Counted from the first letter of the stretch, positions 37,586-52,078 are shown. The stretch is 64,000 bases of DNA from an uncultured Alphaproteobacteria bacterium (GCA_902576905.1 CACGWW010000001.1:1-64000), one strand, 5' to 3'. Translations and numbers: made by a program. The notes: generated by a model from the letters alone, not told the origin.

Positions 37586-38351
37586 CGTCTTTTACCTTCT
37601 CTTCAACAGGACTATCATTTGCAGGTGTATTAACTACAGATTCCTTTTCTAGGTCTGCTCCATTATTCTCCTTGACTGCATCCTTAATAGCTGCAGGTAT
37701 GGGTGCATCTTTATTTACTGGTTTTTTTACTGCATCAGATATGGTTACCCAGCCCCCTTTAGCACCAGGTACCGCCCCTCTGACTAATATTAATCCGGCT
37801 TCTTCATCTGTGCTCACAACCTCTAAATTTTGTGTCGTAACCTTTCTCGACCCCATATGTCCTGCCATTTTTTTTCCCTTGAACACCCTTCCCGGATCTT
37901 GACATTGACCCGTTGAACCATGGGACCTATGAGAGATTGAAACACCATGACTGGCTCTTAGACCTCCGAAATTATGTCTTTTCATCGCACCAGCAAATCC
38001 CTTACCTATAGAAATGCCAGACACATCAACGAGCTGGCCCTCAACATAGTGGTTTGCAGTAATTTGTGAGCCGACCTCTATAAGGTTCTCGCTTGATACT
38101 CTAAATTCCTTTAGCACCCTCTTTACCTCGACTTTTGAGACTGCAAAATAGCTCCTCATAGGTTTGCTAACATTTTTTGCTTTAGCCAGGCCCGATCCTA
38201 ATTGAACAGCCGTATAACCATCCTTCTCCATGGTCCGTCTAGCAACAACTTTTAGATCATCTAAAAGAAGAACCGTTACAGGGACTTGTCTTCCGTCTTC
38301 ATTGAAAATCCGAGACATTCCTATTTTCTTTGCGATAACGCCCGTGCGCAT
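37575..38351 (-). CDS. rplC: Ribosomal protein uL3
   Basis: A 258-residue large-subunit assembly protein. [36 protein letters not shown] and [14 protein letters not shown] are family hallmarks, including the Gln methylation region ([10 protein letters not shown]). The last 35-40 residues are an acidic, alanine/glutamate-rich extension beyond the usual end, as in several alphaproteobacteria. Confidence 0.98.
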   Translation of the reverse strand: MRTGVIAKKIGMSRIFNEDGRQVPVTVLLLDDLKVVARRTMEKDGYTAVQLGSGLAKAKNVSKPMRSYFAVSKVEVKRVLKEFRVSSENLIEVGSQITANHYVEGQLVDVSGISIGKGFAGAMKRHNFGGLRASHGVSISHRSHGSTGQCQDPGRVFKGKKMAGHMGSRKVTTQNLEVVSTDEEAGLILVRGAVPGAKGGWVTISDAVKKPVNKDAPIPAAIKDAVKENNGADLEKESVVNTPANDSPVEEKVKDDES

Positions 38352-38374
38352 ACGTTTGTTGCTCCTTCTTTACT

Positions 38375-38683
38375 TCAAAGTTTAATTTCTACGTCAACAC
38401 CAGCCGCAAGGTCAAGCTTCATAAGAGCATCAACGGTCTGCGGGGTGGGATCCACAATATCTAAGAGTCGTTTATGTGTTCGCATCTCAAATTGCTCTCT
38501 ACTTTTTTTGTCCACGTGTGGACTTCTAAGAACAGTATACTTCTCTATTTTGTTAGGCAAAGGTATAGGACCTCGTACTTGAGCACCGGTACGTTTGGCA
38601 GTTGACACAATCTCCTGAGTGCTGGTATCCAGTACTCTGTAGTCAAATGCCTTTAGCCTTATTCGTATACTTTGGTTTTGCAT
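38375..38683 (-). CDS. rpsJ: Ribosomal protein uS10 / NusE
   Basis: A 102-residue small-subunit head protein that also acts with NusB in antitermination. [14 protein letters not shown] and [20 protein letters not shown] are definitive. It lies 12 bases after tuf, heading the S10 gene order without an obvious separate promoter. Confidence 0.98.
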   Translation of the reverse strand: MQNQSIRIRLKAFDYRVLDTSTQEIVSTAKRTGAQVRGPIPLPNKIEKYTVLRSPHVDKKSREQFEMRTHKRLLDIVDPTPQTVDALMKLDLAAGVDVEIKL

Positions 38684-38695
38684 CTTATATTCTCT

Positions 38696-39871
38696 TTACT
38701 TTATTATCTTGGATACAACACCTGCGCCGACTGTCCTACCACCCTCTCTGATCGCGAACCTCAATTTCTCCTCCATAGCTATTGGAGCAATTAATTCAAC
38801 TTCGAACTTAAGGTTATCTCCAGGCATGACCATCTCTGTTCCAGAAGGAAGCTGAACAGTTCCTGTAACATCTGTAGTTCGGAAATAAAATTGCGGTCTA
38901 TAATTACCAAAGAACGGAGTATGCCTACCCCCTTCATCTTTAGTAAGTATATAAGCCTCTGCTTCAAACTTTGTGTGAGGAGTAACGGATCCTGGTTTAA
39001 CAAGACATTGTCCACGTTCAACGCCATCGCGTTCGGTGCCTCTCAGTAAGGCGCCGATGTTGTCGCCTGCTTCACCTCTGTCAAGCAACTTTCTAAACAT
39101 CTCAACACCTGTACACACTGTTTTTGAGGTTTCCCGAATACCTACTATTTCAATTTCATCTCCATTGTTAATCACTCCACGCTCTACACGCCCTGTTACA
39201 ACGGTCCCCCGACCTGAAATCGAAAATACATCTTCAATAGGCATAAGAAATGGCTGATCAATAGGCCTATCGGGCGTAGGTATAGAGTCATCTACGGCTT
39301 TCATAAGCTCAGCTATCTTCTTAGAACCAATCTCTTCATCTCTATCTTCAAGAGCAGCTAAAGCTGAACCAGAGATTATGGGAATATCATCTCCAGGGAA
39401 CTCGTAAGATGAAAGTAGTTCTCTCACTTCCATTTCAACGAGTTCTAATAATTCAGGATCATCGACCTGATCAACTTTGTTCAAAAATACGACCAGCGCC
39501 GGAACACCAACTTGTCTCGCCAGCAAGATGTGCTCTCTTGTTTGGGGCATTGGACCATCAGCTGCATTAACAACTAAAATGGCACCGTCCATTTGTGCGG
39601 CTCCAGTGATCATGTTCTTTACATAATCAGCATGGCCAGGGCAATCTACATGTGCATAGTGCCTCGCATCTGTCTCATATTCTACGTGAGCTGTTGAGAT
39701 AGTTATTCCCCTAGCTTTTTCCTCAGGAGCATTATCGATTTGATCGTATGCTCTAAAGTCACCAAACTGCTTAGTTATTGCCGCCGTTAGGGTGGTTTTT
39801 CCGTGGTCAACGTGCCCAATAGTTCCAACGTTGACGTGGGGTTTATTTCGTTCGAATTTTTCTTTTGCCAT
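38696..39871 (-). CDS. tuf: Elongation factor Tu
   Basis: GTPase delivering aminoacyl-tRNA, 391 residues. [10 protein letters not shown] (G1), [16 protein letters not shown] (G3), NKVD (G4), and domain 2/3 segments such as [13 protein letters not shown] and the final [10 protein letters not shown] are intact. This is the only tuf copy in the window; many alphaproteobacteria have two. Confidence 0.99.
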   Translation of the reverse strand: MAKEKFERNKPHVNVGTIGHVDHGKTTLTAAITKQFGDFRAYDQIDNAPEEKARGITISTAHVEYETDARHYAHVDCPGHADYVKNMITGAAQMDGAILVVNAADGPMPQTREHILLARQVGVPALVVFLNKVDQVDDPELLELVEMEVRELLSSYEFPGDDIPIISGSALAALEDRDEEIGSKKIAELMKAVDDSIPTPDRPIDQPFLMPIEDVFSISGRGTVVTGRVERGVINNGDEIEIVGIRETSKTVCTGVEMFRKLLDRGEAGDNIGALLRGTERDGVERGQCLVKPGSVTPHTKFEAEAYILTKDEGGRHTPFFGNYRPQFYFRTTDVTGTVQLPSGTEMVMPGDNLKFEVELIAPIAMEEKLRFAIREGGRTVGAGVVSKIIK

Positions 39872-39907
39872 TTTTTTCTCCTCTTCTCTAAAATTCCTTT
39901 TTTTTAC

Positions 39908-42025
39908 TTAAGCAAACTTGGCTTGTATTTCTTCAGAAATATTTGATGGTACAGCCTCATATTTCTCAAAAATCATTGTGAACTGAGCCCGTCCTGACGA
40001 CATAGATCTTAAATTATTGATGTAACCAAACATATTAGCGAGTGGCACAAGTGCATTTACTACTATCGCATTTCCTCTCGTTTCCTGTCCGGTAACCATG
40101 CCACGGCGAGATGTTAGATCGCCGATAATATTACCGGTATACTCATCAGGAGTAACTACTTCAACTTTCATTATCGGTTCTAGCAGCTTTGCTCCCGCCT
40201 TCTTCAATCCATCCCTCATGGCTGCTCTAGAAGCAATCTCAAATGCTAGTACACTCGAGTCGACATCATGTTGAGCACCATCAATCAACGCCACCTTAAA
40301 ATCGATTACGGGGAATCCTGCCAATGGCCCACTATCCATTACAGATTGTATCCCTTTTTCTACCCCAGGAATATACTCTTTAGGCACTGCCCCACCCACT
40401 ATTTTACTTTCAAACGAATAACCTTCTCCAGGATCAGTTGGAGAAATGATTAACTTCACCCTCGCGAACTGACCAGCTCCGCCAGACTGCTTTTTATGAG
40501 TGTAATCAATTTCAGCTTCGTTACTAACTGTCTCTCTGTAAGCAACCTGTGGTGCACCTATATTTGCCTCAACTTTAAACTCTCTCTTGAGCCTATCAAC
40601 CAAAATATCTAAATGTAGTTCACCCATGCCTTTCATTATCGTCTGCCCAGACTCTAGGTCCGTTTCGACCCTAAACGATGGATCTTCTGCAGCCAACCTC
40701 TGCAATCCAGCAGACATTTTTTCTTGGTCATTCTTAGTTTTTGGCTCAACTGCAATCTCTATTACAGGGTCCGGAAATGTCATGGTTTCCAATACAACCG
40801 GTTTAACTGTATCGCATATAGTGTCCCCGGTTGTCGTGTCTTTTAAGCCCGCTAAGGCAATTATGTCCCCAGCATAGGCTTCATCAATTTCTTCTCTATT
40901 ATTTGAGTGCATCATCATCATACGGCCAACACGCTCTTTTTTACCTTTGGTGGAGTTTAAAAAGCTATCTCCTTTTTTTATAACCCCTGAATATATTCGT
41001 GTGAAGGTTAGTGACCCAACGAATGGATCATTCATTATCTTGAATGCTAGCCCAGAAAAAGGTTGACTGTCATCCGCTGATCTCTCTATATCTCTCACTT
41101 CACTTTCGTCGCCTGGCTTAAACCCCATGTATGCGGGTACGTCTAAAGGGCCTGGTAGATAATCAATAACTGCATTTAGAAGAGGCTGTACACCTTTGTT
41201 CTTAAAGGCTGATCCACAAAGCACGGGTACAAAAGCCATACTGAGAGTACCCTTTCGCAAAAGATCTCTTAGGGTCAGTTCGTCTGGCTCTTCTCCTTCC
41301 AGATATTTTTCCATTACCAAGTCATCCATCTCTACGGCTATTTCAATCATCTCTCCCCTGTATTTTTCAGCAGTTTCGATCAGATCAGGTCTAATATCTT
41401 GACATGTCCAGCTTGCTCCGAGATCTTCTCCAGCCCAAGTCCATTCTTTCATCGTAACAAGGTCGATTACTCCTTCGAGGTTAGTTTCTGACCCAATAGG
41501 CAATTGTATTGGACATGGGATTGCTCCTGTCCGATCTTTAATCATTTTCACACACTGATAATAGTCAGCTCCTATTTTATCCATCTTGTTTACAAAAACA
41601 ATTCGCGGAACTTTGTACCTATCGGCCTGTCTCCATACGGTCTCGGTCTGAGGCTCCACGCCAGCGTTGGCGTCCAGGACACAAACTGCTCCATCCAAAA
41701 CGGCAAGTGATCTTTCAACTTCTATCGTAAAATCAACGTGACCCGGTGTATCAATTATGTTGAACCGGTGTTTCGGCGATAGTGGCTTTTCACCATCTTC
41801 GGTTCTCTCCCAAAATGTTGTAGTGGCAGCTGAGGTAATCGTTATCCCTCTCTCTTGTTCCTGCTCCATCCAATCCATTGTCGCGGCCCCGTCATGCACC
41901 TCTCCAATTTTATGAGACTTTCCTGTGTAATAAAGTATCCGTTCTGTACATGTAGTCTTACCTGCATCGATATGAGCCATAATACCAAAGTTTCTGTAAA
42001 GATTTAAAGTATATTCTCTAGACAT
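39908..42025 (-). CDS. fusA: Elongation factor G
   Basis: Translocase GTPase of 705 residues. G1 AHIDAGKTT, switch region [12 protein letters not shown]3 DTPGHVDF, G4 NKMD, and domain IV/V segments ([31 protein letters not shown]) are present. Standard five-domain EF-G, placed between rpsG and tuf. Confidence 0.99.
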   Translation of the reverse strand: MSREYTLNLYRNFGIMAHIDAGKTTCTERILYYTGKSHKIGEVHDGAATMDWMEQEQERGITITSAATTTFWERTEDGEKPLSPKHRFNIIDTPGHVDFTIEVERSLAVLDGAVCVLDANAGVEPQTETVWRQADRYKVPRIVFVNKMDKIGADYYQCVKMIKDRTGAIPCPIQLPIGSETNLEGVIDLVTMKEWTWAGEDLGASWTCQDIRPDLIETAEKYRGEMIEIAVEMDDLVMEKYLEGEEPDELTLRDLLRKGTLSMAFVPVLCGSAFKNKGVQPLLNAVIDYLPGPLDVPAYMGFKPGDESEVRDIERSADDSQPFSGLAFKIMNDPFVGSLTFTRIYSGVIKKGDSFLNSTKGKKERVGRMMMMHSNNREEIDEAYAGDIIALAGLKDTTTGDTICDTVKPVVLETMTFPDPVIEIAVEPKTKNDQEKMSAGLQRLAAEDPSFRVETDLESGQTIMKGMGELHLDILVDRLKREFKVEANIGAPQVAYRETVSNEAEIDYTHKKQSGGAGQFARVKLIISPTDPGEGYSFESKIVGGAVPKEYIPGVEKGIQSVMDSGPLAGFPVIDFKVALIDGAQHDVDSSVLAFEIASRAAMRDGLKKAGAKLLEPIMKVEVVTPDEYTGNIIGDLTSRRGMVTGQETRGNAIVVNALVPLANMFGYINNLRSMSSGRAQFTMIFEKYEAVPSNISEEIQAKFA

Positions 42026-42041
42026 ATTTCTTACTCTTCCA

Positions 42042-42515
<474 letters not shown>

Positions 42516-42525
42516 TCATTTTTCT

Positions 42526-42897
42526 TTATTTTGGTTTCTTTGCGCCGTACTTTGATCTACGCTGTTTTCTGTCTTTAACACCCTGCGTATCTAACACTCC
42601 CCTAAGCACGTGATACCGAACCCCAGGCAAGTCTTTAACTCTTCCGCCTCTAATTAAAACAACTGAGTGCTCTTGAAGATTATGTGCTTCTCCTGGTATG
42701 TAAGAAATAACTTCGTAACCATTGGTCAACCTTACTTTAGCAACCTTACGCATCGCGGAGTTGGGTTTTTTAGGGGTTGTGGTGTAAACCCTGGTACACA
42801 CGCCTCTCTTTTGCGGACATGCTTGGAGATGCATCGACTTCTGCCTATATGTTCTAGGCTTCCTCGGCTTTCTTATCAACTGCTGTATAGTTGGCAT
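42526..42897 (-). CDS. rpsL: Ribosomal protein uS12
   Basis: A 123-residue decoding-centre protein. [14 protein letters not shown], the [20 protein letters not shown] segment (sensitive-type Lys at the streptomycin position) and [14 protein letters not shown] are present. First gene of the str group, with a promoter about 130 bases upstream. Confidence 0.98.
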   Translation of the reverse strand: MPTIQQLIRKPRKPRTYRQKSMHLQACPQKRGVCTRVYTTTPKKPNSAMRKVAKVRLTNGYEVISYIPGEAHNLQEHSVVLIRGGRVKDLPGVRYHVLRGVLDTQGVKDRKQRRSKYGAKKPK

Positions 42898-43101
42898 TTT
42901 GCCTCTAACCTTCCTTAAAATGGATCAATTAAGACCCTTTTCCACAATGCAGAGGATTAACAAATATGTAATCTTGCCTTTTAAATTTCTGAATGTTTAA
43001 CTACTGATTCAACGATTTTGCGCGAATTTATAAACTTAATTCGTCACTGTCAACACCAAATACTACTAAACTTGCGTTGTGTGACTTTTATATCTTCCAA
43101 T
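42898..43101. other. Intergenic region between rpoC and rpsL
   Basis: A 204-base AT-rich gap after rpoC. It holds the rpsL promoter (43027-43053) and a long 5' leader for the str operon. A GATTC site lies about ten bases after the predicted start of transcription. I see no strong terminator hairpin after rpoC and no coding frame. Confidence 0.6.
43027..43053 (-). promoter_or_regulatory. Candidate promoter of the str operon (rpsL)
   Basis: On the minus strand a perfect -35 TTGACA (43053-43048) is followed after 15 bases by TATAAA (43032-43027); shifting to TAAATT gives 17 bases. The element opens the largest gap between rpoC and rpsL, where E. coli also has an operon boundary. Confidence 0.6.
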
Positions 43102-46100
43102 TTAAGTTTTTTCTACGTCATCACTTGTATTTACAACCTCTTCTTCAAGATTTTCTGCCTCAGAACGCTCATTTAGAATTTGTAAGTCACGCATAGCAGC
43201 AACTTTTCTAATTTCTCTTGCTGAACCTCCAGTCCCTGCTGGGATTAACCTCCCTACTATAACGTTCTCTTTTAGGCCTATAAGTTTGTCTTTTTTACCT
43301 TGGGTTGATGCTTCCGTTAACACTCTAGTTGTTTCTTGGAACGATGCAGCGGAAATAAAACTTCTTGTCTGCAAACTTGCTTTAGTTATCCCCAATAGGA
43401 CCGGCCCACCCTTAGCTGGCTGTAAGCCTTGTTCTAAAGCTTTTTCATTTGCCTCCAAGAACTCTGACTTATCAACCTGCTCACCTTTAAGCAATATAGT
43501 TCCTCCACTATCTGTTATCTCCCATTTCTGAAGCATTTGTCTAACAATCACTTCTATGTGCTTATCGTTAATCTTCACACCCTGTAGCCTGTATACATCC
43601 TGCACTTCATTGATCATGTATTCAGCTAGCGCTTCTACTCCCATTATTGCTAGAATATCGTGTGGAGCAGGGTTGCCTTCCATTATGTATTCGCCCTTCC
43701 TCACGAAATCTCCCTCTTGAACAGGTATGTGTTTTCCCTTTGGTACTGCATATTCAACTGCTTCGTCATCATTTCCATCAGGGACAACAGCGATAATTCT
43801 TTTGTTTTTATAATCCTTTCCAAAACGCACATATCCATCTATCTCAGCGATTATGGCATGATCTTTAGGTCTTCGAGCTTCAAACAGCTCTGCAACTCTA
43901 GGCAAACCACCGGTAATATCTTTGGTCTTTGCACCCTCTCTAGGGATCCTTGCTAATACATCCCCTGGTTGGATTTCAGATCCATCCTCAACTGACATTA
44001 TAGCATCAACTGACATTGGGTGAACAGCAGGATTACCATTTTCAAGCCTAACAGGCTCACCAGTCTCTTTGTCCACAATTATAATTTCTGGCTGCAAAGA
44101 ACTACCTTTAGAAGAGGCCCTCCAGTCTGAAACTATTTTTTGTGATATTCCTGTAGCGTCGTCCACATCTTCCCTTACTGACACCCCCGGTATCAAATCA
44201 GCGAACTTTACGATGCCACCTCTTTCTGCAATTATAGGAAGCGTATATGGATCCCATTCAAATAGCTTGTCGCCTGCAGATATTTTTTGTTTCTGCTTGA
44301 CATATAGTTTAGTTCCATAAGAAAGCCTATGAGAACTGAGAGCAACACCCTTTTCGTTGTTTATTACAAGCTCCATACTGCGACTGGTAACAATTTCTTC
44401 ACCTTGTCCGTTAGTAAGAATATTTGCACTTTTAAACTCTACTACCCCACTATGATTGGATTGCATAAATGACTGTGATCCACCCTGCGCGATACCCCCT
44501 ATGTGAAAAGTTCTCATGGTAAGCTGTGTTCCTGGCTCACCGATTGATTGTGCGGCAATAATTCCAACGGCTTCTCCAGGATTAACCGGTGTTCCTCTAG
44601 CCAGATCTCTTCCATAGCAAGTGGCGCATATTCCGTCTTCAGCTTCACATGTTAAAGGTGACCGTATTTGTACGGTTGTGATATCCGCTTTTTCAATCAG
44701 ATCAGCAATGCGCTCGTCTATCATCGAGCCTTTGCTACATATCACACTATCATCTGATAGGCTTTTTATATCCTCTGCTGCCACCCTACCTAATATCCGC
44801 TCGGACAAAGTGGCCACTACTTCGCCATCACTGACTGCTGCCTCGCACTTTATCGATGATTCAGTTCCGCAGTCGTTCATTCTAACTATGCAATCTTGAG
44901 CAACATCAACTAAACGTCGCGTCAAATATCCTGAGTTAGCAGTTTTTAAGGCTGTATCAGCGAGGCCCTTTCGCGCTCCATGTGTCGAGTTAAAATACTC
45001 TAAAACAGATAAACCTTCCTTAAAGTTGGCTATTATTGGCGTCTCTATAATAGCCCCGGATGGCTTTGCCATAAGACCACGCATTCCACCTAATTGCTTC
45101 ATTTGAGCAGGTGAACCTCGAGCACCGGAGTGCGCCATCATGTAAACCGAATTAGGCTCTAATTCAGATCCATCATCACTTTTTTTGGTGGAAGAAATAT
45201 CTGCCATCATTGCGTCGGCGACCAAATCTGAACATTTTGACCATGCATCTACTACCTTATTGTACTTCTCACCCTGTGTAATCAGACCGTCCATATATTG
45301 TCTTTCAAAATCTTTGACTTGGTCTCTCGTTTCGTTTACAAAGTCCCATTTTGTCTCTGGAATAACCATGTCATCTTTACCAAAAGATATTCCCGCCCTG
45401 AAGGCCTCATGGAAACCAAGTTGCATAATTTGATCACAAAATATAACAGACTCTTTTTGTCCACAATGCCTGTAAACAGTATCGATAACCTCCCCAACTT
45501 CTTTCTTCCTTAAAAGTCGGTTTACGATATCAAATGGTGCTTTATGGTTCTTTGGTAGTAAGGCCCCAAGTCTAAGCCTACCGGGAGTAGTCTCGAACCT
45601 TTTGAAAAATGTTTCGCCACCACTATCTATTTGAGCAACCTTTGCTGTGATCTTTGAATGAATATTGACGACACCAGCTTCGAGAGCATGCTCAACCTCC
45701 TCTACAGAGGAAAAGATCATTCCTTCACCTATCTGCCCTTCTCTCATAAGAGAAATGTAGTATAACCCTAGAACCATGTCTTGGGAGGGAACTATAATTG
45801 GCTTACCATTGGCAGGAGAGAGTACATTATTAGTCGACATCATTAAAACACGAGCCTCAAGCTGCGCCTCTAAACTTAAAGGTACGTGAACAGCCATCTG
45901 GTCACCATCAAAGTCGGCATTAAAAGCTGAACATACCAAGGGGTGTAGGTTTATCGCTTTTCCCTCAATTAATACTGGTTCAAAAGCCTGTATTCCAAGT
46001 CTATGTAGAGTTGGTGCGCGATTTAGGAGCACTGGATGCTCTCGAATTACCTCCTCCAATATATCCCAAACTTCTGGTCTTTCTCTCTCTACCATTTTTT

Positions 46101-47298
46101 TTGCTTGTTTTACTGTAGAGGAAAGACCACGAGCTTCGAGTTTTGAGTAAATGAATGGTTTAAAAAGCTCTAGAGCCATCTTTTTTGGAAGCCCACACTG
46201 ATGCAGTTTTAACCCAGGCCCAGTAACAATTACCGAACGACCTGAAAAGTCAACCCGCTTCCCTAAAAGATTCTGCCTGAAACGACCTTGCTTCCCTTTA
46301 AGCATATCGGAAAGGGATTTCAAGGGTCTTTTATTCCCTCCAGTTATCACTCGTCCCCGCCGCCCATTGTCAAAGAGCGCATCAACTGACTCTTGAAGCA
46401 TCCTTTTCTCATTTCTAATAATGATATCAGGTGCTTTCAATTCCATTAACCTTTTCAACCTGTTATTCCTATTAATGACTCTCCTGTAAAGGTCATTTAG
46501 ATCCGAAGTTGCAAACCTTCCACCGTCCAACGGCACCAAAGGTCTTAGCTCAGGCGGAATTACCGGGATTACTGTCATAATCATCCATTCGGGCTTGTTA
46601 GAACTTTCTCTAAAATTTTCAACAAGCTTCAGTCTCTTTATTATCTTCTTTGGTTTAAGTTCACCTGTTGCCTCTTTAAGCTCTTCTCTAAGTTTCTCAG
46701 CCTCTGAATCAACGTCAATCGCCATAAGCATTTCCCTGATCGCTTCGGCCCCGATACCTGCTTGGAAAGCGTCCAAGCCATATTGATCTTGAGCATCTAA
46801 ATATTCTTCTTCTGAAAGTAATTGCCCTGCCTTCAAGTCGGTCAAACCAGGCTCAATGACTACATATTGCTCAAAGTACAGTATTCTCTCTAAATCCCGT
46901 AGGGTCATATCCAGCATTAACCCAATTCTAGACGGAAGAGATTTTAAGAACCAAATATGTGCAACCGGAGAAGCAAGTTCAATATGACCCATTCTTTCTC
47001 GTCTTACTTTTTGCAAAGTTACTTCAACCCCACACTTTTCGCACGTAACTCCTCTATACTTCATCCTTTTGTATTTACCACAGAGACACTCATAGTCTTT
47101 AACTGGCCCAAATATTCTTGAGCAAAACAATCCATCTCTTTCAGGCTTAAAAGTACGATAATTAATAGTTTCGGGTTTTTTTATTTCACCAAAAGACCAA
47201 CTCAATATTCTTTCAGGTGAGGCAATAGAAATTCTTATCTCATCGAAGGTCTTGAGTGCTTGTGGTTTGCCGAACGGATTCGTTATTTCTTTATTCAT
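43102..47298 (-). CDS. rpoC: RNA polymerase beta' subunit
   Basis: Catalytic subunit of 1398 residues. The N-terminal zinc ribbon ([20 protein letters not shown]), the active-site [12 protein letters not shown] with three Mg2+-binding Asp, the trigger-loop region and the second zinc site ([13 protein letters not shown]) are all present. It carries the long proteobacterial insertions. It follows rpoB after 43 bases. Confidence 0.99.
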   Translation of the reverse strand: MNKEITNPFGKPQALKTFDEIRISIASPERILSWSFGEIKKPETINYRTFKPERDGLFCSRIFGPVKDYECLCGKYKRMKYRGVTCEKCGVEVTLQKVRRERMGHIELASPVAHIWFLKSLPSRIGLMLDMTLRDLERILYFEQYVVIEPGLTDLKAGQLLSEEEYLDAQDQYGLDAFQAGIGAEAIREMLMAIDVDSEAEKLREELKEATGELKPKKIIKRLKLVENFRESSNKPEWMIMTVIPVIPPELRPLVPLDGGRFATSDLNDLYRRVINRNNRLKRLMELKAPDIIIRNEKRMLQESVDALFDNGRRGRVITGGNKRPLKSLSDMLKGKQGRFRQNLLGKRVDFSGRSVIVTGPGLKLHQCGLPKKMALELFKPFIYSKLEARGLSSTVKQAKKMVERERPEVWDILEEVIREHPVLLNRAPTLHRLGIQAFEPVLIEGKAINLHPLVCSAFNADFDGDQMAVHVPLSLEAQLEARVLMMSTNNVLSPANGKPIIVPSQDMVLGLYYISLMREGQIGEGMIFSSVEEVEHALEAGVVNIHSKITAKVAQIDSGGETFFKRFETTPGRLRLGALLPKNHKAPFDIVNRLLRKKEVGEVIDTVYRHCGQKESVIFCDQIMQLGFHEAFRAGISFGKDDMVIPETKWDFVNETRDQVKDFERQYMDGLITQGEKYNKVVDAWSKCSDLVADAMMADISSTKKSDDGSELEPNSVYMMAHSGARGSPAQMKQLGGMRGLMAKPSGAIIETPIIANFKEGLSVLEYFNSTHGARKGLADTALKTANSGYLTRRLVDVAQDCIVRMNDCGTESSIKCEAAVSDGEVVATLSERILGRVAAEDIKSLSDDSVICSKGSMIDERIADLIEKADITTVQIRSPLTCEAEDGICATCYGRDLARGTPVNPGEAVGIIAAQSIGEPGTQLTMRTFHIGGIAQGGSQSFMQSNHSGVVEFKSANILTNGQGEEIVTSRSMELVINNEKGVALSSHRLSYGTKLYVKQKQKISAGDKLFEWDPYTLPIIAERGGIVKFADLIPGVSVREDVDDATGISQKIVSDWRASSKGSSLQPEIIIVDKETGEPVRLENGNPAVHPMSVDAIMSVEDGSEIQPGDVLARIPREGAKTKDITGGLPRVAELFEARRPKDHAIIAEIDGYVRFGKDYKNKRIIAVVPDGNDDEAVEYAVPKGKHIPVQEGDFVRKGEYIMEGNPAPHDILAIMGVEALAEYMINEVQDVYRLQGVKINDKHIEVIVRQMLQKWEITDSGGTILLKGEQVDKSEFLEANEKALEQGLQPAKGGPVLLGITKASLQTRSFISAASFQETTRVLTEASTQGKKDKLIGLKENVIVGRLIPAGTGGSAREIRKVAAMRDLQILNERSEAENLEEEVVNTSDDVEKT

Positions 47299-47341
47299 TT
47301 TTACATCCTATAAAATGTTCAAGTTTGCATATAGCAAGAAA

Positions 47342-50300
47342 CTAATTAATTTCATCATCTAACAGCTCTATATTGAGGCCCAGAGATCTAATCTCTTTCA
47401 CCAGCACGTTAAACGATTCAGGAATTCCAGCCTCGAAATTATCCTCTCCTTTAACTATACTTTCATAGACCTTTGTTCTACCAGCCACATCATCAGATTT
47501 AACAGTTAACATTTCTTGGAGGGAGTATGCTGCCCCATATGCTTCTAAGGCCCAAACTTCCATTTCACCAAACCTTTGACCTCCAAATTGCGCCTTGCCT
47601 CCCAATGGTTGCTGTGTGACTAAGCTGTATGGACCGGTAGATCTTGCATGTATTTTCTCGTCCACCAAATGATGTAACTTTAAAATATATTTAACACCAA
47701 CCGTAACTGGTCTCGCGAATTGCTCTCCCGTTCTACCATCAAAAAGAATTGACTGAGCGCTTTCATCTAAACCAGCTCTGCGGAGAGCCTCAGTAACGTC
47801 GCTTTCTTTTGCCCCATCAAAAACGGGAGTTGCAATAGGAACTCCTTTCTTGACATTGCTTGCTACGGTGAGCAAATTATCGGCAGACAACCCTTTAATT
47901 TGTTTTTTAAAGTCATCGCTTCCATAAGCATTTGACAATGCATTTTCTAAAATTTTCTGGTCATTGCTTTTTTTGAACTCAGAGATTGCATTGTTTATGG
48001 ACTCCCCTAAAGATTTTGCAGCCCACCCCATATGGGTTTCAAGAATTTGACCAACGTTCATTCTGCTTGGAACTCCAAGAGGATTCAATACGAGATCTAC
48101 CGTTGTCCCATCTTCTAAAAAGGGCATATCCTCCTCAGGTACAACTTTCGATATAACACCCTTATTACCGTGCCTTCCAGCCATTTTATCACCTGGTTGA
48201 AGCTTTCGTTTAACAGCGACAAATACCTTTACCATTTTCATTACACCGGGTGGTAAATCATCTCCTCTTCTTACCTTTTCAACTTTGTCTTGATAGGAGT
48301 CATTTGCAAGCTGTTTTTGTTTCTCAAATTGCTCTTGTAACGCTTCCATTTTTTTTGCGTCACTTTCTGCCTCCAAAGAAAATTTCCACCAAAGTCCCTT
48401 GGACAAACTGTCTAGTTTATCTTGAGTTATCTTTGAACCCTTAACAGCACCTTTAGGCCCATCATTTATTTTCTTACCAACTAAAAGATCATTTAATCTC
48501 GAATATATATTCCTTTCCAATATCTCTAAGCCGTCGTCTCTATCTTTACTTAATCGCTCTATTTCATGTCTCTCATTCTGCAAAGCACGCTCATCTTTTT
48601 CGATCCCATGCCGGTTGAAAACTCTAACCTCTACAATAGTCCCATGATCTCCTGGACCCATCCTAAGAGACGTATCTCTCACATCTGAAGCTTTCTCACC
48701 GAATATAGCTCTAAGAAGTTTTTCCTCAGGTGTCATTGGGCTTTCCCCTTTTGGAGTAATCTTTCCGACTAGGATGTCACCTGGTCCAACCTCTGCTCCA
48801 ATATAGACGATGCCAGCTTCATCCAAATTTCTTAAAGAGTCTTCGCCTACATTCGGTATATCTCTAGTAATCTCTTCCGGACCTAGCTTCGTATCTCTAG
48901 CAGCTACCTCAAATTCTTCAATATGAACCGATGTAAACACGTCATCTTTAACAAGTCTTTCCGAAATTAAAATTGAATCTTCATAGTTATAGCCGTTCCA
49001 TGGCATAAAGGCGACCAACACATTTTTCCCCAATGCCAGTTCTCCCATGTCGGTAGAGGGACCATCCGCTATCACCTCCCCTTTCAAGACATGATCACCT
49101 TTTTTCACTAATGGCCGCTGATTGATACAAGTGTTTTGATTAGACCTTTGAAACTTTCTCAATCTGTAAATGTCAACCCCGTGATCACCGAGATCCACTT
49201 CATCCGTAACTCTTACAACGATCCTCATTGCATCGACCTGATCAATCACTCCAGAGCGTTTTGCTACAATTGCAGCACCAGAGTCTTTTGCTACAACTGA
49301 CTCCATACCAGTCCCAACAAAAGGTGCCTCGGCAGTTAACAATGGGACAGCTTGCCTTTGCATATTTGACCCCATCAATGCTCTATTAGCATCGTCATTT
49401 TCCAAAAAAGGAATTAATGAGGCTGCCACAGACACTAACTGCTTTGGTGAAACATCAATATAATCAACTGAAGCGGATGGATATAACATATAATCTCCGA
49501 ACCTACGAGTTGATACTAATTCATTCTCAAACGCATCATCTGCGTTAAGTTTTGCGTTAGCCTGCGCAATTGTATACTTCATCTCCTCTGTAGCCGACAT
49601 ATAAACTACATCATCAGTAACCTTTCCATTCTCAACTCGCCTGTAGGGCGTTTCAATAAACCCGTATTTATTCACTTTCGCAAACGAAGCTAGTGAATTG
49701 ATCAATCCTATATTTGGACCCTCAGGTGTTTCTATTGGACAAACTCTTCCATAATGAGTAGGATGAACGTCCCTAACCTCAAATCCCGCTCTGTCGCGAG
49801 TTAATCCGCCAGGTCCAAGCGCAGAGAGGCGTCTCTTGTGAGTTACCTCAGATAATGGGTTGGTCTGATCCATGAATTGTGATAATTGGCTCGATCCAAA
49901 AAACTCCTTTACAGCTGCAGCCGCAGGTTTAGCGTTAATAAGATCTTGAGGCATCACAGTGTCAATTTCTACAGAAGACATTCGCTCTCGTATGGCTCTC
50001 TCCATTCTTAGCAACCCAACCCTATACTGATTTTCCATCAACTCTCCGACAGATCTAACTCTTCTATTTCCCAAGTGATCTATATCATCAATTTCACCCT
50101 TGCCATCCTTCAGTTCCACGAGAGCTCTTATTACTGCTACAATGTCTTCCTTCCTCAGTATGCGAGTTGTGTCTGGCGCGTCGAGATCAAGACGCATATT
50201 TAATTTAACTCTTCCAACAGCTGACAGGTCGTATCTTTCTTCATCAAAAAAGAGAGACTCAAATAAATCTGCAGCAGCATCTATTGTAGGCGGTTCTCCG

Positions 50301-51478
50301 GGTCTCATGACTTTATATATGTCTTCAAGTGCCATTTGACGATTAAAGTTTTTGTCTGACGCTATTGTGTTTCTGAGATATGGACCAACATTCACATGAT
50401 CGATGTCCAGTGTTTGTATTTCAGTCACTCCATTATCGAAGAGCGTTTTTAAATTACCACCTGTTATAGAGCCACTTTTCTGATCAAAATCACAAGTTAT
50501 CTCTTCCCCGGCTTCTAGCCATATCTCACCAGTTTTCTCATTGATAATATCATTTGACGCAAACCGGCCGATTATGGATTCGAAAGGCACTAAAATCTCC
50601 TTAACAGAGTTGGAATCTTCTATTTCCTTGACAAATCTGGGAGTGATCTTTTTGCCTGCTTCTGCGATAACCTCACCTGTTTTAGAATCAACCAAGTCAA
50701 ATAACGGTTTAACACCCCTAAATCTCGATGGGTAAAAAGGAGTCGACCATTTGTTGCCTTCTACTAAGCGATACGTGACTTGATGATAATAGGTCTCGCA
50801 AATCTCTTCTTGATTTAAACCCAAGGCAAAAAGAAGAGTAGAAACTGGAATTTTTCTTCTACGATCTATTCTTACATATACTAAGTCTTTGGCATCAAAC
50901 TCAAAATCAAGCCAAGAGCCTCGATAAGGGATGATACGACTAGTAAAAAGTATTTTACCAGAAGAATGAGTCTTGCCTTTGTCATTGTCAAAAAATACCC
51001 CAGGAGATCTATGCATCTGGGAAACAACAACCCTTTCCGTACCATTGACTAGAAATGTCCCATTAGGGGTCATAAGAGGAATGTCACCCATGTATACATC
51101 CTGCTCTTTAATTCCTTTGACAGACTTTGCCTGACTTACCTCATCAATTTCAAACACTATCAAACGCAACTTTACTTTGAGGGGAGCACCAAAAGTGAGG
51201 TCTCTTTGATGACACTCTTCAAGATCATATTTGGGTTTTTCTAATTCGTATGAAACAAACTCCAAGACCGCGGTCTCATTAAAGTCAGTTATTGGAAATA
51301 TTGACTCAAACGCTCCTCTCAAGCCTTCTCCTTTTTTGGGCTCGGATCCTTCTCCAGAGTTTAGAAATAAGTCATATGATGACTTTTGAACTTCAATGAG
51401 GTTGGGCATCTCTGCAACCTCCCTGATTTTGCCAAAATATTTTCTTATTCGGCTCTTTGTAAAAACATCTTTGCTCAT
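47342..51478 (-). CDS. rpoB: RNA polymerase beta subunit
   Basis: Subunit of 1378 residues. The rifampicin-pocket region reads [29 protein letters not shown] in pieces, with wild-type-like Ser/Gln/Asp/His positions. [11 protein letters not shown] and the C-terminal [19 protein letters not shown] motifs are intact. The ATG is preceded by AGAGG. It lies 154 bases after rplL. Confidence 0.99.
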   Translation of the reverse strand: MSKDVFTKSRIRKYFGKIREVAEMPNLIEVQKSSYDLFLNSGEGSEPKKGEGLRGAFESIFPITDFNETAVLEFVSYELEKPKYDLEECHQRDLTFGAPLKVKLRLIVFEIDEVSQAKSVKGIKEQDVYMGDIPLMTPNGTFLVNGTERVVVSQMHRSPGVFFDNDKGKTHSSGKILFTSRIIPYRGSWLDFEFDAKDLVYVRIDRRRKIPVSTLLFALGLNQEEICETYYHQVTYRLVEGNKWSTPFYPSRFRGVKPLFDLVDSKTGEVIAEAGKKITPRFVKEIEDSNSVKEILVPFESIIGRFASNDIINEKTGEIWLEAGEEITCDFDQKSGSITGGNLKTLFDNGVTEIQTLDIDHVNVGPYLRNTIASDKNFNRQMALEDIYKVMRPGEPPTIDAAADLFESLFFDEERYDLSAVGRVKLNMRLDLDAPDTTRILRKEDIVAVIRALVELKDGKGEIDDIDHLGNRRVRSVGELMENQYRVGLLRMERAIRERMSSVEIDTVMPQDLINAKPAAAAVKEFFGSSQLSQFMDQTNPLSEVTHKRRLSALGPGGLTRDRAGFEVRDVHPTHYGRVCPIETPEGPNIGLINSLASFAKVNKYGFIETPYRRVENGKVTDDVVYMSATEEMKYTIAQANAKLNADDAFENELVSTRRFGDYMLYPSASVDYIDVSPKQLVSVAASLIPFLENDDANRALMGSNMQRQAVPLLTAEAPFVGTGMESVVAKDSGAAIVAKRSGVIDQVDAMRIVVRVTDEVDLGDHGVDIYRLRKFQRSNQNTCINQRPLVKKGDHVLKGEVIADGPSTDMGELALGKNVLVAFMPWNGYNYEDSILISERLVKDDVFTSVHIEEFEVAARDTKLGPEEITRDIPNVGEDSLRNLDEAGIVYIGAEVGPGDILVGKITPKGESPMTPEEKLLRAIFGEKASDVRDTSLRMGPGDHGTIVEVRVFNRHGIEKDERALQNERHEIERLSKDRDDGLEILERNIYSRLNDLLVGKKINDGPKGAVKGSKITQDKLDSLSKGLWWKFSLEAESDAKKMEALQEQFEKQKQLANDSYQDKVEKVRRGDDLPPGVMKMVKVFVAVKRKLQPGDKMAGRHGNKGVISKVVPEEDMPFLEDGTTVDLVLNPLGVPSRMNVGQILETHMGWAAKSLGESINNAISEFKKSNDQKILENALSNAYGSDDFKKQIKGLSADNLLTVASNVKKGVPIATPVFDGAKESDVTEALRRAGLDESAQSILFDGRTGEQFARPVTVGVKYILKLHHLVDEKIHARSTGPYSLVTQQPLGGKAQFGGQRFGEMEVWALEAYGAAYSLQEMLTVKSDDVAGRTKVYESIVKGEDNFEAGIPESFNVLVKEIRSLGLNIELLDDEIN

Positions 51479-51554
51479 GGAAACCTCTGATCTTTGTTTT
51501 TTTGATCTGAACGGGATATTAGATCACTAAATTTCAAAAGCTCTTCCAATTCAT

Positions 51555-51571
51555 GTGCTCTCCCAAAGCAC
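51555..51571 (-). other. Small hairpin in the rplL-rpoB spacer
   Basis: GTGCT and AGCAC flank a seven-base loop, followed on the transcript by no U-run. It occupies the place where enterobacteria have the rplL-rpoB attenuator and RNase III site, but five pairs is little evidence. The rest of the 154-base spacer shows only the rpoB ribosome site. Confidence 0.25.
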
Positions 51572-51632
51572 TCCCGAAAAGAGATTAAGTATTTGTAGTA
51601 GGTTACTGAAGTTGGCATCGTTGGTATCAACC

Positions 51633-52028
51633 TTAAGATAGCTCGACTTCAGCTCCTGCCTCCTCAAGTTTCTTCTTAATTTCCTCAGCCTCGTCTTTTG
51701 GCACACCTTCTTTAACTGCTTTCCCACCGGCTTCGACAAGGTCTTTTGCCTCTTTAAGACCTAAACCTGTAATGGTTCTAACTTCTTTAATAACGTTAAT
51801 CTTTTTATCACCAGCTGCTTTCAGAATAACATTAAATTCACTTTTTTCATCTCCACCAGCAGCTCCATCAGCTCCACCAGGTGCACCGGTAGCCGCTCCT
51901 GCTACCATTACTGCACCACCTGCAGCAGGCTCAATGCCGTACTCATCCTTAAGTATGTTTTTCAATTCAACTGCATCTACGAGAGACAGTTTGGAGATAT
52001 CTTCTGCAAGTTTTTTTAAATCAGCCAT
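51633..52028 (-). CDS. rplL: Ribosomal protein bL12 (L7/L12)
   Basis: A 131-residue stalk protein recruiting translation GTPases. The N-terminal dimerisation helices ([20 protein letters not shown]), an Ala/Gly-rich hinge at about 36-60, and the C-terminal domain with [20 protein letters not shown] are definitive. The hinge is slightly long. It lies 50 bases after rplJ. Confidence 0.98.
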   Translation of the reverse strand: MADLKKLAEDISKLSLVDAVELKNILKDEYGIEPAAGGAVMVAGAATGAPGGADGAAGGDEKSEFNVILKAAGDKKINVIKEVRTITGLGLKEAKDLVEAGGKAVKEGVPKDEAEEIKKKLEEAGAEVELS

Positions 52029-52078
52029 TATTTTTCACCCATTTCTTAATAATTTTAAAGTTAAAGGAAAAACTATAC

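Noticed and set aside
43006-43010. GANTC sites near promoters (also 23237 and 23255) as GcrA/CcrM control points
   Set aside because: GcrA is present, but GANTC occurs often by chance in DNA of this composition and I could not show enrichment.
51551-51739. Minus-strand frame of 62 codons across the rplL end and the rplL-rpoB spacer
   Set aside because: It mostly overlaps rplL in another frame and has no ribosome site or family likeness; it is a shadow.
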